Assembly: GCF_900115755.1 (NCBI RefSeq)
Contig: NZ_FOXQ01000004.1
Span: 62,001 to 126,000 of the forward strand
Direction: 5' to 3'
From: Parafilimonas terrae
Lineage (GTDB): Bacteria > Bacteroidota > Bacteroidia > Chitinophagales > Chitinophagaceae
Length of the DNA: 64,000 nucleotides
Part shown: piece after piece, positions 43,377 to 51,531 of the stretch
Numbering within the stretch: position 1 is the stretch's first letter
How the letters are laid out: each line of letters opens with the position of its first letter
Position numbers and translations under genes: made by a program
Notes under the pieces: model-generated
The model's input: only the letters and a program-made list of their open reading frames with translations
The model's database searches: none
What the model was told of the DNA's origin: nothing

Positions 43377-44132
43377 TTAGCTGGCCAGCCATGTAAGAAA
43401 CTGGGGAGCTTTTGTTTTGCTGACAATTATTTCGTGCGGAAAGCGAATGGTAAGGTGCACCAGCAATTTTCTTGCAAAAAATTTAGACACCTCTTTTATG
43501 GCTTTTTTATTTACAAGATATTGCCTGTTTGCCCTGAAGAATTTGGAAGCATACTGGTTTTCTATATCGTCAAGATTGGAAGAGAGCATGTATACAGACT
43601 GGTTAAAACAACACAGCTTGGTAACTTCATTCTCTATATAAAATACGGCAATGGAATCGGTGGCAATAGGTACAATTTTATCTTTATGATGCACCAGCAC
43701 CTGCTTTTCTTCATGCCTTAATTTATCGGCAACTGCATTAAGGCCTTCCAGCAATTTATTATAAGGATTATTGCTTTGGGTGAGGTTAACAAATTTTGAA
43801 ACAGCTTTTTCAATGGCTGTTTTGTTATAAGGTTTCAGAACGTAGGCAATACCGTTATTATTAAATGCTTCGAGCGCATATTTATCATAGGCCGTGCAAA
43901 AAATGATGGGTTTGTTTATATCAATCTCTTTAAAAATATCAAAGCTTAAACCATCGCCGAGATGAATATCGCTGAAGATAAGGTCATAGTCATGCTTTTG
44001 TTGGAAAAAAAACGCTGCTTCCTTCACCGATGATAATACGGCCACAACTTCAACCGGGTAAGAAATTTCACTGAGTGTTAAACTGAGGTCTTCCACATTC
44101 ATGGCCTCATCTTCAATAATTACAATTTTCAT
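43377..44132 (-). CDS. LytTR family response regulator
   Basis: This 251-residue transcription regulator has an N-terminal receiver domain with the acidic pocket E7-D8-E9, phosphorylation site D55 (IFSDIHLGDG) and a conserved Lys in VLKPYNKTAIEKA. The C-terminal LytTR DNA-binding domain (about residues 145-250) has HKDKIVPIATDSIAVFYIENEVTKLCCF and FFRANRQYLVNKKAIKEV. LytTR domains bind direct repeats of about 9 bp. The partner kinase is the adjacent gene at 44296-45378. The gene lies just upstream of the kelch operon, the obvious candidate target. Confidence 0.93.
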   Translation of the reverse strand: MKIVIIEDEAMNVEDLSLTLSEISYPVEVVAVLSSVKEAAFFFQQKHDYDLIFSDIHLGDGLSFDIFKEIDINKPIIFCTAYDKYALEAFNNNGIAYVLKPYNKTAIEKAVSKFVNLTQSNNPYNKLLEGLNAVADKLRHEEKQVLVHHKDKIVPIATDSIAVFYIENEVTKLCCFNQSVYMLSSNLDDIENQYASKFFRANRQYLVNKKAIKEVSKFFARKLLVHLTIRFPHEIIVSKTKAPQFLTWLAS

Positions 44133-44168
44133 TCGTGCAAGTTTGATTTTTCAATGGTCTCATGCATG

Positions 44169-44187
44169 TCCCGGACTTGTTTCGGGA
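44169..44187. repeat. Short REP-like hairpin (TCCCG...CGGGA)
   Basis: A 5-bp GC stem encloses GACTTGTTT in the 163-bp gap between the kinase and regulator genes. Hairpins of this sequence type (CCCGGACTTGTTTCGGG) are dispersed in many Bacteroidota genomes. No other feature is seen in the gap. Confidence 0.4.
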
Positions 44188-44295
44188 GAACCTCACCATG
44201 TACATTCCCCTGTGTGAGAAAAAATTATAATGCTCGGTTTCATCAGTTTATTTTTTGTTTCTTTTAATGGCCAAATGGAATCTTTGATGATTTCA

Positions 44296-45378
44296 TTACA
44301 GCAGCTTTAAATAAACTGTAAAGTGGTTTTCGGTTTGTTCAATTTTTACGTCTTCGCCGGCAAGGTATTTATATCTTTGAGAAAGATTTGCTAAACCTAC
44401 GCCCGATGGCGCTTCAGCCTGTTCGCGGCTTTGCATATTGTTGGAAACAACAAGATAATTGTCTTCACTATAAATGGTTATTTTAAGCGGTTGCTCCTGC
44501 GTGAATTTATTATGCTTTAAACAATTTTCCACCAGCAGTTGCAATGAGAATACAGGTACTTTTTTTTGCGCCGCAATATTTTCAGATATATTCATTTCAT
44601 AAAACAGGCTTTCGCCAAACCTTGTTTTTTGCATTTGCAGGTAAGTAAGCGAGAACTGCATTTCTTCCTGCAGCAACACAACCGTATGTTCATTATGCGA
44701 TAAGGAAAAGCGTAAAAATTCAGAGAGTTTTACCAGGTAATCTTCAGCTTCTTTCGTATTGCGTTTAATGAGTGTTTTTAAAGCATTCAATGAATTGAAT
44801 AAAAAATGCGGCTGTAACTGGTGCAGCAGTTTTTCATGTTCGGCCTGTATGTGCTGCATCTTAAGTTCGGCGTTTTCAATCCTCACCTGCGTTTCAGAAT
44901 ATCGTATGAGCAAAAGCTGTATGATGATAAGGATAATGGTATTGGTGGCAGCCGCAGAAATAACAGGCATTAAAACCTCAAACGAATTTCTTTCCTCCGG
45001 AAAAGGAAAAGGCCCCGGGTGAAAAATTACTTTTCTTACTATCAATGCAATAGCTGCGGTAATAGCATAGCTTAATATAAACCTGATGGCATTACCTGAT
45101 TTTTTTACAGAAAATAAACGTGTGCCATAAATAAGCAGTAAAATATTCTGCAGCCATATAAGTGCTACCTGCAGGGTTACAATTAAAAAAGGAATAAAAT
45201 GATTTTGCTGGCGAAAAGGTATTTGCATGGGATGCCCCGGGTGCATGGGATACTGCGGCGGCCCGGAATATTGCATAATGATCGGGTTGATGATTGGCGT
45301 AATACCAAACAGGCCAATAAACGGCGTAGTTAAAATAGCCGTATAAATAATGGTTTTATATTTTGCCTTTAACGTCAT
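44296..45378 (-). CDS. LytS-type sensor histidine kinase with a Met/His-rich outer loop
   Basis: This 360-residue sensor kinase of the His_kinase (LytS/YehU) type has four transmembrane segments (about residues 9-33, 60-88, 98-117, 133-158). The phosphorylated H191 is in QLQPHFLFNSLNALK. The ATP-binding lid has LVENCLKHNKFT and GVGLANLSQRYKYL. The loop between segments 1 and 2 (residues 36-60) is unusual: it contains PMHPGHPM and is very rich in Pro, Met and His. This is the kind of sequence that binds copper or other soft metals in exported proteins. The partner is the LytTR regulator 163 bp downstream. Confidence 0.92.
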   Translation of the reverse strand: MTLKAKYKTIIYTAILTTPFIGLFGITPIINPIIMQYSGPPQYPMHPGHPMQIPFRQQNHFIPFLIVTLQVALIWLQNILLLIYGTRLFSVKKSGNAIRFILSYAITAAIALIVRKVIFHPGPFPFPEERNSFEVLMPVISAAATNTIILIIIQLLLIRYSETQVRIENAELKMQHIQAEHEKLLHQLQPHFLFNSLNALKTLIKRNTKEAEDYLVKLSEFLRFSLSHNEHTVVLLQEEMQFSLTYLQMQKTRFGESLFYEMNISENIAAQKKVPVFSLQLLVENCLKHNKFTQEQPLKITIYSEDNYLVVSNNMQSREQAEAPSGVGLANLSQRYKYLAGEDVKIEQTENHFTVYLKLL

Positions 45379-45484
45379 AAAGCCGCCAAAAATAAATAAA
45401 GCCTTAATAACAACAGCAAAGGTTTGAAGAGGTTAGTTAACGTGATGCCGGGATAAAAAAGTTTCATCGCTTTAGAAAACCTCA

Positions 45485-45518
45485 CTTAAATCCACCTAAC
45501 GCCTGTGCGTTATTTAAG
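45485..45518. other. Nested inverted repeat in the kinase / binding-protein intergenic region
   Basis: cttaaa (45485-45490) and tttaag (45513-45518) flank taacgc (45497-45502) and gcgtta (45507-45512), giving two 6-bp stems with a 6-nt bulge. It is in the 285-bp divergent gap and may be an operator for either gene. A minus-strand TATTTTTG at 45394-45387 lies 9 bp before the kinase ATG and is probably too close to be its promoter. Confidence 0.35.
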
Positions 45519-45663
45519 CATTTACACTATCTTTATTTCTTTATAAAAAGAACCAGCGCTGCTGTTTTTTTCAAAAAATTTGATAAATCCTGTTCCTTTG
45601 CTTTTTGCCATATATTAAAGTAAATGAAGCAAGGTTTATAATTTAACTGAATAAGCAATCAAC

Positions 45664-46752
45664 ATGAAATCAAAAGCAACACGGCTTATTGCCATAGCAT
45701 GTTTTACAGTTATCAGTCTTGCACTGCTCCGCTTTAAACCGTGGGAACGCAGCAATAACAGCAGTGATAATAATATGGCAACCGCTGATAATGTGATTCA
45801 TGAAGGCGGCAACAAAAAAGCAACGCGGGAACTTACCGTGGGGTTTCTCCCGGTAACCTGCCATCTTACCTGCCCGGTTACAGACTTCGCTTCAAAGAAT
45901 ACGCAAACCAATACCAATTTTAACTCAAGGCTGTTTACAGATTTTCCTACAGTTGTAAGTGCCATGGAAGCCAAACAGATACAGGCATCTTTTATGATTG
46001 TGCCGCTGGCAATGAAACTTCGTGAGCAGGGTGTGCCCGTTCAGATATGCTATCTCGGCCACCGCGATGGTTCTGAAATTGTGGTAGCTAAAAACGGCCC
46101 TATCAGGAGCCTGAAAGATTTAAAAGGAAAAAAACTGGCGCTGCCCAGCTTTTTCAGCAACCAGAATTTTGTTATTCATAAACTGATGGAAGATTATGGA
46201 ATGAAAAAAGACGATATTACTTTTATCATTCTTCCGCCGCCTGATATGCCAACCTCTTTGGCAGCCGGCGCCATTGATGCCTATTTTGTGGGCGAACCTT
46301 TTTGCGCCAAGGCAGAGCTTGACGGCACTGGCCGCATTCTTTATTATTCAAGGGATATATGGCCCAATTTTATTTCCTGCGCACTGGTGGTGCATGAAGA
46401 CCTGATAAAAAGTAACCCCGACGTGGTAAAAGACCTGGTGGGCGGTATAGCCGCATCCGGTCTTTGGGCTGAAAAAAACCGCGCCGATGCCGCAAAGCTT
46501 GTAGCGCCTTATTTTCATCAAAACGAAAAGGTGCTGAACTATGTGCTTACCTCCTCTCCCGAACGTGTAAAATATATAAGCTTAAACCCTACCGACGAAG
46601 ACCTGCAAAGCATTGAAGACATGGGTATAAAACTTGGCTTCCTGAAAAAGGAGATACCTATTAATGAACTTGTAAACCGTGATTTTATTCCAAAGGAAAT
46701 AAAACCTGCTGCTATTAACCTTGCGGATATCGGTAAGGCTGGTGGAAAATAA
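45664..46752 (+). CDS. Orphan ABC-transporter substrate-binding protein (NrtA/SsuA/NMT1-like)
   Basis: This 362-residue periplasmic binding protein has one N-terminal hydrophobic anchor (residues 8-23, ATRLIAIACFTVISLALL) without a lipobox, a polar Asn/Ser linker, and then the NMT1/NrtA-type fold: LTVGFLPVTCHLTCPVTDFASK, DFPTVVSAMEAKQIQASFMIVPLAMKL, ICYLGHRDGSEIVV, LKGKKLALPSFFS, AGAIDAYFVGEPFCAKAE. It should bind a small anion or sulfonate/nitrate-like or pyrimidine-like ligand. Three Cys (CHLTC near the binding site and EPFC) are unusual. No permease or ATPase gene is adjacent, so it may be a sensor or work with distant genes. Confidence 0.82.
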   Translation: MKSKATRLIAIACFTVISLALLRFKPWERSNNSSDNNMATADNVIHEGGNKKATRELTVGFLPVTCHLTCPVTDFASKNTQTNTNFNSRLFTDFPTVVSAMEAKQIQASFMIVPLAMKLREQGVPVQICYLGHRDGSEIVVAKNGPIRSLKDLKGKKLALPSFFSNQNFVIHKLMEDYGMKKDDITFIILPPPDMPTSLAAGAIDAYFVGEPFCAKAELDGTGRILYYSRDIWPNFISCALVVHEDLIKSNPDVVKDLVGGIAASGLWAEKNRADAAKLVAPYFHQNEKVLNYVLTSSPERVKYISLNPTDEDLQSIEDMGIKLGFLKKEIPINELVNRDFIPKEIKPAAINLADIGKAGGK

Positions 46753-46758
46753 GGCTTT

Positions 46759-46786
46759 GAGCTGCGGGCTGCGAGTTGTGAGCTGG
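46759..46786. repeat. 7-bp-periodic tract (GAGCTGC type)
   Basis: Four tandem degenerate heptads: gagctgc, gggctgc, gagttgt, gagctgg. They lie directly after the binding-protein stop codon. The period is the same as at 306 and 39084. Confidence 0.5.
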
Positions 46787-46816
46787 GATAGGATCAATGA
46801 CTATGCAAAGTGCATA
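46786..46816 (+). repeat. About 30-bp direct repeat, copy A (before the TPM gene)
   Basis: The pattern GGATAGG, three variable bases, AATGACTAT, one base, CAAA, then GCAT recurs at 47648-47676. Two copies in the same orientation bracket the TPM gene. Identity is partial, about 22 of 29 positions. Confidence 0.35.
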
Positions 46817-46908
46817 ATGCTTTGTTGTTTGATTTTGAGTAGCAGCTTTTTTTTAATTTATTTGTTGCACATGATAACGAAATAAAACCTTTTGCACACC
46901 ACTTTGTT

Positions 46909-47595
46909 ATGACCCGCTTAATATTTGCAATTCCCTTTTTGCTATTATCAATCTCTAATGCTTTTGGACAAAGTTCCAACTCATCTGTTTTAGTAAAGAA
47001 GTTTAATCTAAATCTTTTATTAATAAAGGAAAAATTGGTTGTTGATAGTCTTTTAAATGTTTATAACGACCGTTCTGATGTTGAATTAAATAAAATATTA
47101 AGTGATTCAGCTTTCATTAAATCTTTAGTTCAATCAAATGCCCACGACCATGACCAGCTGATTTGTTCGGCTTATAAAATTCCATACATCATCAAGCCAT
47201 TAGGTTGGACAAGCGATTACGGTCATATTTTTACGAATAACCAAATTGCAGGTCTTGACTCAATGCTAAGTGACTATGAAAGGAAAACAAAGAATGAAAT
47301 TGCGGTTGTTACTTTTGATAGTTCATTTATTCATGATGAAGATTTTGACAGTTTGGTTTTAGCAATTCACAATTTTTGGAGAGTTGGAAAAATTGATGCG
47401 AACAACGGTATCTTAATTGGCATAAGTACAGCCAAAAGAAAAATAAGAATAAATAATGGCTATGGTATTGAAGACAAACTATCAAATGAGGAAACAAAAA
47501 CAATTATTGATAACATAATTGTACCTGCATTTAAAAAGGCAGACTATTTTGATGGTGTTAAAAACGCTATTAAAGAGATAATGAATAAAATTTAA
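46909..47595 (+). CDS. TPM domain-containing protein
   Basis: This 228-residue exported protein has the signal peptide MTRLIFAIPFLLLSISNAFGQ and a TPM (TLP18.3/Psb32/MOLO) domain from about residue 95. The typical hallmarks are FTNNQIAGLDSMLSDYERKTKNEIAVVTFDS, NFWRVGKIDANNGILIGISTAKRKIRINNGYGIEDKLSNEE and IIDNIIVPAFKKADYFDGVKNAI. Family members act in membrane-protein repair or as phosphatases, but function here is unknown; there is no C-terminal transmembrane segment. The DNA is more AT-rich than its neighbours, and many codons end in A or T. DUF418 follows after 79 bp. Confidence 0.85.
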   Translation: MTRLIFAIPFLLLSISNAFGQSSNSSVLVKKFNLNLLLIKEKLVVDSLLNVYNDRSDVELNKILSDSAFIKSLVQSNAHDHDQLICSAYKIPYIIKPLGWTSDYGHIFTNNQIAGLDSMLSDYERKTKNEIAVVTFDSSFIHDEDFDSLVLAIHNFWRVGKIDANNGILIGISTAKRKIRINNGYGIEDKLSNEETKTIIDNIIVPAFKKADYFDGVKNAIKEIMNKI

Positions 47596-47647
47596 GAAAA
47601 GCGGCGTACACATACTACTGTAGCTACATCGTCTCTGGAAAGAGATC

Positions 47648-47676
47648 GGATAGGCCTAATGACTATACAAACGCAT
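47648..47676 (+). repeat. About 30-bp direct repeat, copy B (at the DUF418 start)
   Basis: This is the second copy of the GGATAGG / AATGACTAT / CAAA / GCAT pattern; its last two bases overlap the DUF418 start codon. It may be a duplicated promoter or a relic of cassette insertion. Confidence 0.35.
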
Positions 47677-48844
47677 GACAGCAACTCTACCGATAGAACA
47701 AAAGGACAGGACAATTATTGTGGATGTAATTCGTGGGTTTGCTCTTATTGGTGTGTTAATTTCCAACTTTACTTCTTATGTTGACCAGCAAACACCAGAA
47801 CCAATTTTGAATTCTATTTCATCTTCCTTGGACAGGTTTCTAATGAATTTCAATTCTGTTTTTCTTGAATGGAAATTCATGACCTTGTTTTCAATTCTTT
47901 TCGGTTACGGCTTCGGACTTATTCTTGAAAGTTTAGAAAAGAGAAACATCAACCCTAATTTCTTTTTTGTTAAGCGTATGTTTTGGTTATTTATTTTTGG
48001 TGTTATTCATTCTATTTTTTGGTGGGGAGATGTTTTAAATCTCTATGCTATGAGTGGGATTCTTTTGCTTTTGTTTAGAAATAAATCTAACAAGGCAATT
48101 TTATCTTGGGCTGTGTTGTTTATGCTTGTCCTTCCTGTATTCATTTCATATTTAGTCCGTAACCAACCAGAAACATTTACCACAAGCGACATACAAGAAC
48201 TTTACAATCGGTATAAGCTGGGAACACTCCCTGAAATTTTTAAATTCAATATCAATTTTTATTACCGAATGTTTATTGTTTCGGGAGGTAATTTGCACGA
48301 CATCATAGAAACGCTTGGCAGGTTTTTATTTGGATATTTTCTTTTACGCATCAAGTTTTTTCATTTAGTAGAAACAAAAAAATCAACATTTAATAAGATT
48401 GCCTTGTATGCAGCACCACTTATGATTTTATATTTTATTTTTAAGTGGTTATTTATGAACGGAACTATTCAAGCAAATCAATATATACTTTCTCCACTTC
48501 TATCATTGGGTATTCTTTCTACAACAACCTTTTATGTTAGTGTTCTTGTTATCGCTTACATAAATTTTGGGTTGAATAAATTCTTTGCAGCATTGCAATC
48601 CTTGGGGAAAATGACACTAACAAACTACTTAATGGTTTCTGCATCTCTAATTATTCTGTTATATGGTTTTGGGTTTAACAAGTTAGGCGAATTATCTATT
48701 CACATAATTTGGCTGTTTGCTTTCGTGTGGCTGTTTGTTGAAATTATGTTTAGCACTTATTGGTTAAAACAATTCAGATATGGACCAACAGAATGGATTT
48801 GGAGACAACTCACATACTGGAAACGACTTCAATTGCGAAAATGA
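47675..48844 (+). CDS. DUF418 domain-containing membrane protein
   Basis: This 389-residue multi-spanning membrane protein of the DUF418 family begins DVIRGFALIGVLISNFTSY and includes FSILFGYGFGLILESLEKRNINPNFFFVKRMFWLFIFGVIHSIFWWGDVLNLYAM. This has the R-x-x-x-L-x-x-x-G-x-x-H-x-x-x-x-W-x-x-D-I/V-L pattern of the family. It ends with the C-terminal signature (FAFVWLFVEIMFSTYWLKQFRYGPTEWIWRQLTY) that defines DUF418. About ten hydrophobic segments are visible. The family is related to acyltransferase-type membrane proteins but has no proven activity. Like the TPM gene before it, its DNA is AT-rich compared with the neighbourhood. Confidence 0.9.
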   Translation: MTATLPIEQKDRTIIVDVIRGFALIGVLISNFTSYVDQQTPEPILNSISSSLDRFLMNFNSVFLEWKFMTLFSILFGYGFGLILESLEKRNINPNFFFVKRMFWLFIFGVIHSIFWWGDVLNLYAMSGILLLLFRNKSNKAILSWAVLFMLVLPVFISYLVRNQPETFTTSDIQELYNRYKLGTLPEIFKFNINFYYRMFIVSGGNLHDIIETLGRFLFGYFLLRIKFFHLVETKKSTFNKIALYAAPLMILYFIFKWLFMNGTIQANQYILSPLLSLGILSTTTFYVSVLVIAYINFGLNKFFAALQSLGKMTLTNYLMVSASLIILLYGFGFNKLGELSIHIIWLFAFVWLFVEIMFSTYWLKQFRYGPTEWIWRQLTYWKRLQLRK

Positions 48845-49328
48845 ACAGAGAAAGAAAAATACATAGCATCGCCTTGAACAAACTTTGGTGCGCACTTCAA
48901 ACAGTTGTGCTCCGAACGAACAGCTTGGCTGCGTATAACATTGGTCACTGTTGCACAATCTTAATTTTTAAAAAAGGTTATAAAAAGCCGGCACCCTAAA
49001 GCCATTAGAGCTTAAAGCCGGCCTTTAAATTTTGATGCTTTTGTACAAGCGGTTTATAAAACAAAAAATTTAATGCAGCTATTGAGCTTAAAATGAGCTG
49101 TATAAAGAGATTTAGCAATGAGGGCTTGGCTTTCCTTTAAAAACAATGAGCTCAAACTTATTGACACGGTAAGTAAAGATGAATATTCTGGTGGTGGGAC
49201 TGTACAACAATTTACAAATGCTTCAGAGTATTTAGACTTAGTAAAAAGTAGAACCATTTCAATTTTTAATCATTATGTCCGAATGACTCAAATCTACTGA
49301 CAACAAATATTAATCAACTTCACAACCA
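48845..49328. other. Gene-poor region after DUF418
   Basis: This 484-bp stretch has no convincing gene. Two copies of aaagccggc occur 35 bp apart (48984 and 49013), around a weak AAGC/GCTT hairpin; they may form a terminator for DUF418. A 60-codon ATG frame at 49118-49300 (MRAWLSFKNNELKLIDTVSK...) has no recognisable match or start signal and may be a gene remnant. Confidence 0.5.
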
Positions 49329-49775
49329 CTACATCGTCTCCGGTTCATTTTTATGCCTGGGCTTCCAGTAAATATAATAATAGGCAAGAATGAGCACGCC
49401 CGTGAAAAAAGGTATTAAAGCGAGGTGTTTATAAGTCATCTCCCCAAAAACAATTTTTTCATCAAACCCAAAAAACTCGCTGATCATCCAGTAACTGTTG
49501 GCGGCAATCCAAACGCTAATGGCAACATTATGGCATAATTCCGACATATATTGCCGCGTTCTCCAGGCAATTACCAGCGATATGATAAAGGTGGGCACTA
49601 TCATCATAATCCCGAGCGGCTTCCATATTAAGCACCAGCTTATGTCTTTAAACAGCCAGAAAACTATGTGCAGGTTTTCCATTTGCCGGTAACGCAATGG
49701 TATAACATAGTTTTGCTCTTCTTTCGATTCAATAACAAAGGAAGAAGCAGCGCTTATATTATCTTCATTTCTCAT
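49329..49775 (-). CDS. Small integral membrane protein of unknown function
   Basis: I do not recognise this 148-residue protein. It has an acidic/Ser-rich head (about residues 1-30), then three hydrophobic segments: IVFWLFKDISWCLIWKPLGI through MMIVPTFIISLVIAW (two close helices), NVAISVWIAANSYWMIS, and LALIPFFTGVLILAYYYIYW. It ends in a short basic tail (KPRHKNEPETM). The ATG at 49775 is preferred over a TTG at 49781. It lies alone between the AT-rich genes and a small lipoprotein on the opposite strand. Confidence 0.65.
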   Translation of the reverse strand: MRNEDNISAASSFVIESKEEQNYVIPLRYRQMENLHIVFWLFKDISWCLIWKPLGIMMIVPTFIISLVIAWRTRQYMSELCHNVAISVWIAANSYWMISEFFGFDEKIVFGEMTYKHLALIPFFTGVLILAYYYIYWKPRHKNEPETM

Positions 49776-49967
49776 AATCAATTATTTATAAAAGTTTCAG
49801 GCCATTTATTTTTAAAATAAAATTTTATATTAATTAATAAACAGTATTTAACTGATTATCAATGAAAAAGTCCATTATTAATTTATAAAAAATATTAAAG
49901 GCCAACTTTCGGCAACCATTCTCCTGTTCCGCCTGTTTTTATAATAAACAATTTAAAATTTAGTACT

Positions 49968-50171
49968 ATGAAAAAAACATTTACCGTTTGCCTGTTATCA
50001 ATGTTTTGCTTCGCTGCATTCAGTTGCTCCAAAGATGTAAAGTCTCCGGCCAAAGTTTCCGGCACTGCTACAACAACTACCACGAATGCTTCTTCACCAT
50101 CCGGCGGTCAATATGGTTCAGGGCACACCTGTGGCAACGATCATTCAGGCAATAACAGCGGCGGTTATTAA
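49968..50171 (+). CDS. Small Gly/Ser/Asn-rich lipoprotein
   Basis: This 67-residue lipoprotein has the signal MKKTFTVCLLSMFCFAAFSC, with lipid on C20. The mature part is 47 residues of low complexity: a Lys/Val stretch, a run of Thr, then GGQYGSGHTCGNDHSGNNSGG. Two His and one Cys are in the C-terminal part. Function is unknown. It reads into the gap before the convergent ABC-2 permease gene (16 bp between stops). The clear lipobox makes a real gene likely. Confidence 0.6.
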   Translation: MKKTFTVCLLSMFCFAAFSCSKDVKSPAKVSGTATTTTTNASSPSGGQYGSGHTCGNDHSGNNSGGY

Positions 50172-50187
50172 AGCAATACAGCGCTAA

Positions 50188-51297
50188 TTATTCCCAACGG
50201 AACACTTTAACGGCCGCTGCATAAATTAAAACACCCCACAACAAAAGAACCCCTATATCCGGCCAGCAACTGATAAAGCTTGCTCCTTCAAAAGATATAT
50301 TGCGCATGGCATTATTAAAATGCGTAAGCGGCAGGATATTGCAAAAAACCTGCAGCCATTTAGGAAAAACAGTGACCGGGAAAAATGTGCCCGCCAGCAA
50401 AAACTGCGGCAGCGTAAACATATTGGCAAACGGCGGAATAGTACTTTCATTTTTGGCCACACTGCTTACAATAAATCCAAAACCCATAAACACAACAAGT
50501 GAAATAAAGCTCAGCAGCATTATTTCCATAAAAGTTATAAACCCTTTTACCAGCGTGAATTTAAAAGCAAAAACACCAAGCCCTATGATAATGATGGCTG
50601 TCATCATTTGAAAAACAACACGGCTGAGCGTTTCACCCAAAACAATAAAAGTGCGGCGCACCGGCGTTGCAAAAAAACGTTTTAAAATAAGCTGCTGTCT
50701 CAAATTAAAAAATGAAAACGCCACCCCGAATACACCGGCGCTTAAAAGAGAAAAACCTAACTGGCCCGGCAAAATAAAATCTATGCGGCGGTATTCCCGG
50801 CCCGGAATTTTTTCAATTGTGTTGCTTACTGCAGCTATTGTTTCTGCCTGCGGGTATTTTTCTGCATTTATATTACTGATGATATTTTTAAGTATTGACT
50901 GCAGCACCTGGATATTCTGCGGGTTCACCGCTTCAGAACTTTTCAATTCGATTATATATTCAGGGTTTTCAAAAGTATTTTTAACGATATTGATAATGGC
51001 CGTTATGTTTCCTTTTTCAAGGTCTTCTTTTAACAACAAACTATCTTCCTGTACAATATGAATACTGCCGATATCTTTTATAGAAGAATAAATAACATTT
51101 GACGTATCTGCATTCTTATTTAAAGCCACATCCAGTGTAATCCCGTTGCTTCCGCCTATGAACCCAAACACCAGTATAAACACCAATGGAAAAACAATGC
51201 TGAAAATTACTGTGGAAGGGCTCCTGAGCATCGACCTGAAGCTTGCTTTTGAAATAGCAAGCATGGCTTTAAACTGGCTATACTTTGTCTGCATCAT
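50188..51297 (-). CDS. ABC-2 type transporter permease without adjacent ATPase
   Basis: This 369-residue ABC-2 family permease has one N-terminal transmembrane segment (VIFSIVFPLVFILVFGFIGG), a periplasmic domain of about 130 residues (IIELKSSEAVNPQNIQVLQSILKN) and a C-terminal block of five transmembrane segments (from about residue 180), ending IGVLLLWGVLIYAAAVKVF. The MPFILPGQLGFSLLS-type entry reads IDFILPGQLGFSLLSAGVF. It belongs with exporters of the YhhJ/DrrB kind. The ATPase gene that normally accompanies it is not adjacent. A perfect -7 element on the minus strand (TAGTTTTG, 51319-51312) lies 15 nt upstream. Confidence 0.87.
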   Translation of the reverse strand: MMQTKYSQFKAMLAISKASFRSMLRSPSTVIFSIVFPLVFILVFGFIGGSNGITLDVALNKNADTSNVIYSSIKDIGSIHIVQEDSLLLKEDLEKGNITAIINIVKNTFENPEYIIELKSSEAVNPQNIQVLQSILKNIISNINAEKYPQAETIAAVSNTIEKIPGREYRRIDFILPGQLGFSLLSAGVFGVAFSFFNLRQQLILKRFFATPVRRTFIVLGETLSRVVFQMMTAIIIIGLGVFAFKFTLVKGFITFMEIMLLSFISLVVFMGFGFIVSSVAKNESTIPPFANMFTLPQFLLAGTFFPVTVFPKWLQVFCNILPLTHFNNAMRNISFEGASFISCWPDIGVLLLWGVLIYAAAVKVFRWE

Positions 51298-51531
51298 AAA
51301 AATATTGGCCGCAAAACTATTTCATCATTTATAAAGAGCTAACGATTTTTTATTTGACATGCCTGGAAAGAATGCTGTCACCGGAACACAACACATAACA
51401 AAATTTAAACAAACTTCATAAAATTCATCCTGCATTTATGCGTTATAAAAGCAATTAATGGCCAGCGTAATCCACATACTGTTAGCATCTTTATAACAAG
51501 GGCTTAAGCTCACTGTAAATAAATTTGTTCC

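Noticed and set aside
48940-48960. Possible integron-type recombination site around gcgtataac after the DUF418 gene
   Set aside because: It does not match the RYYYAAC/GTTRRRY core pairs, and there is no integrase gene or array of cassettes.
49118-49300. 60-codon plus-strand frame after the DUF418 gene
   Set aside because: No recognisable domain, no promoter or ribosome-binding signal and no neighbours in a run; reported only as a possible remnant in the intergenic entry.
47624-49343. 15-bp direct repeat (ctacatcgtctcNgg, one mismatch) at 47624 and 49329, flanking DUF418
   Set aside because: A 14 of 15 match is expected by chance many times in a 64-kb window, there is no extension on either side, and the second copy is coding.
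51520-51527. TAAATTTG just before the TonB-like gene as its promoter
   Set aside because: It lies 5 bp from the ATG, too close for a normal transcript start, and has no -33 partner.
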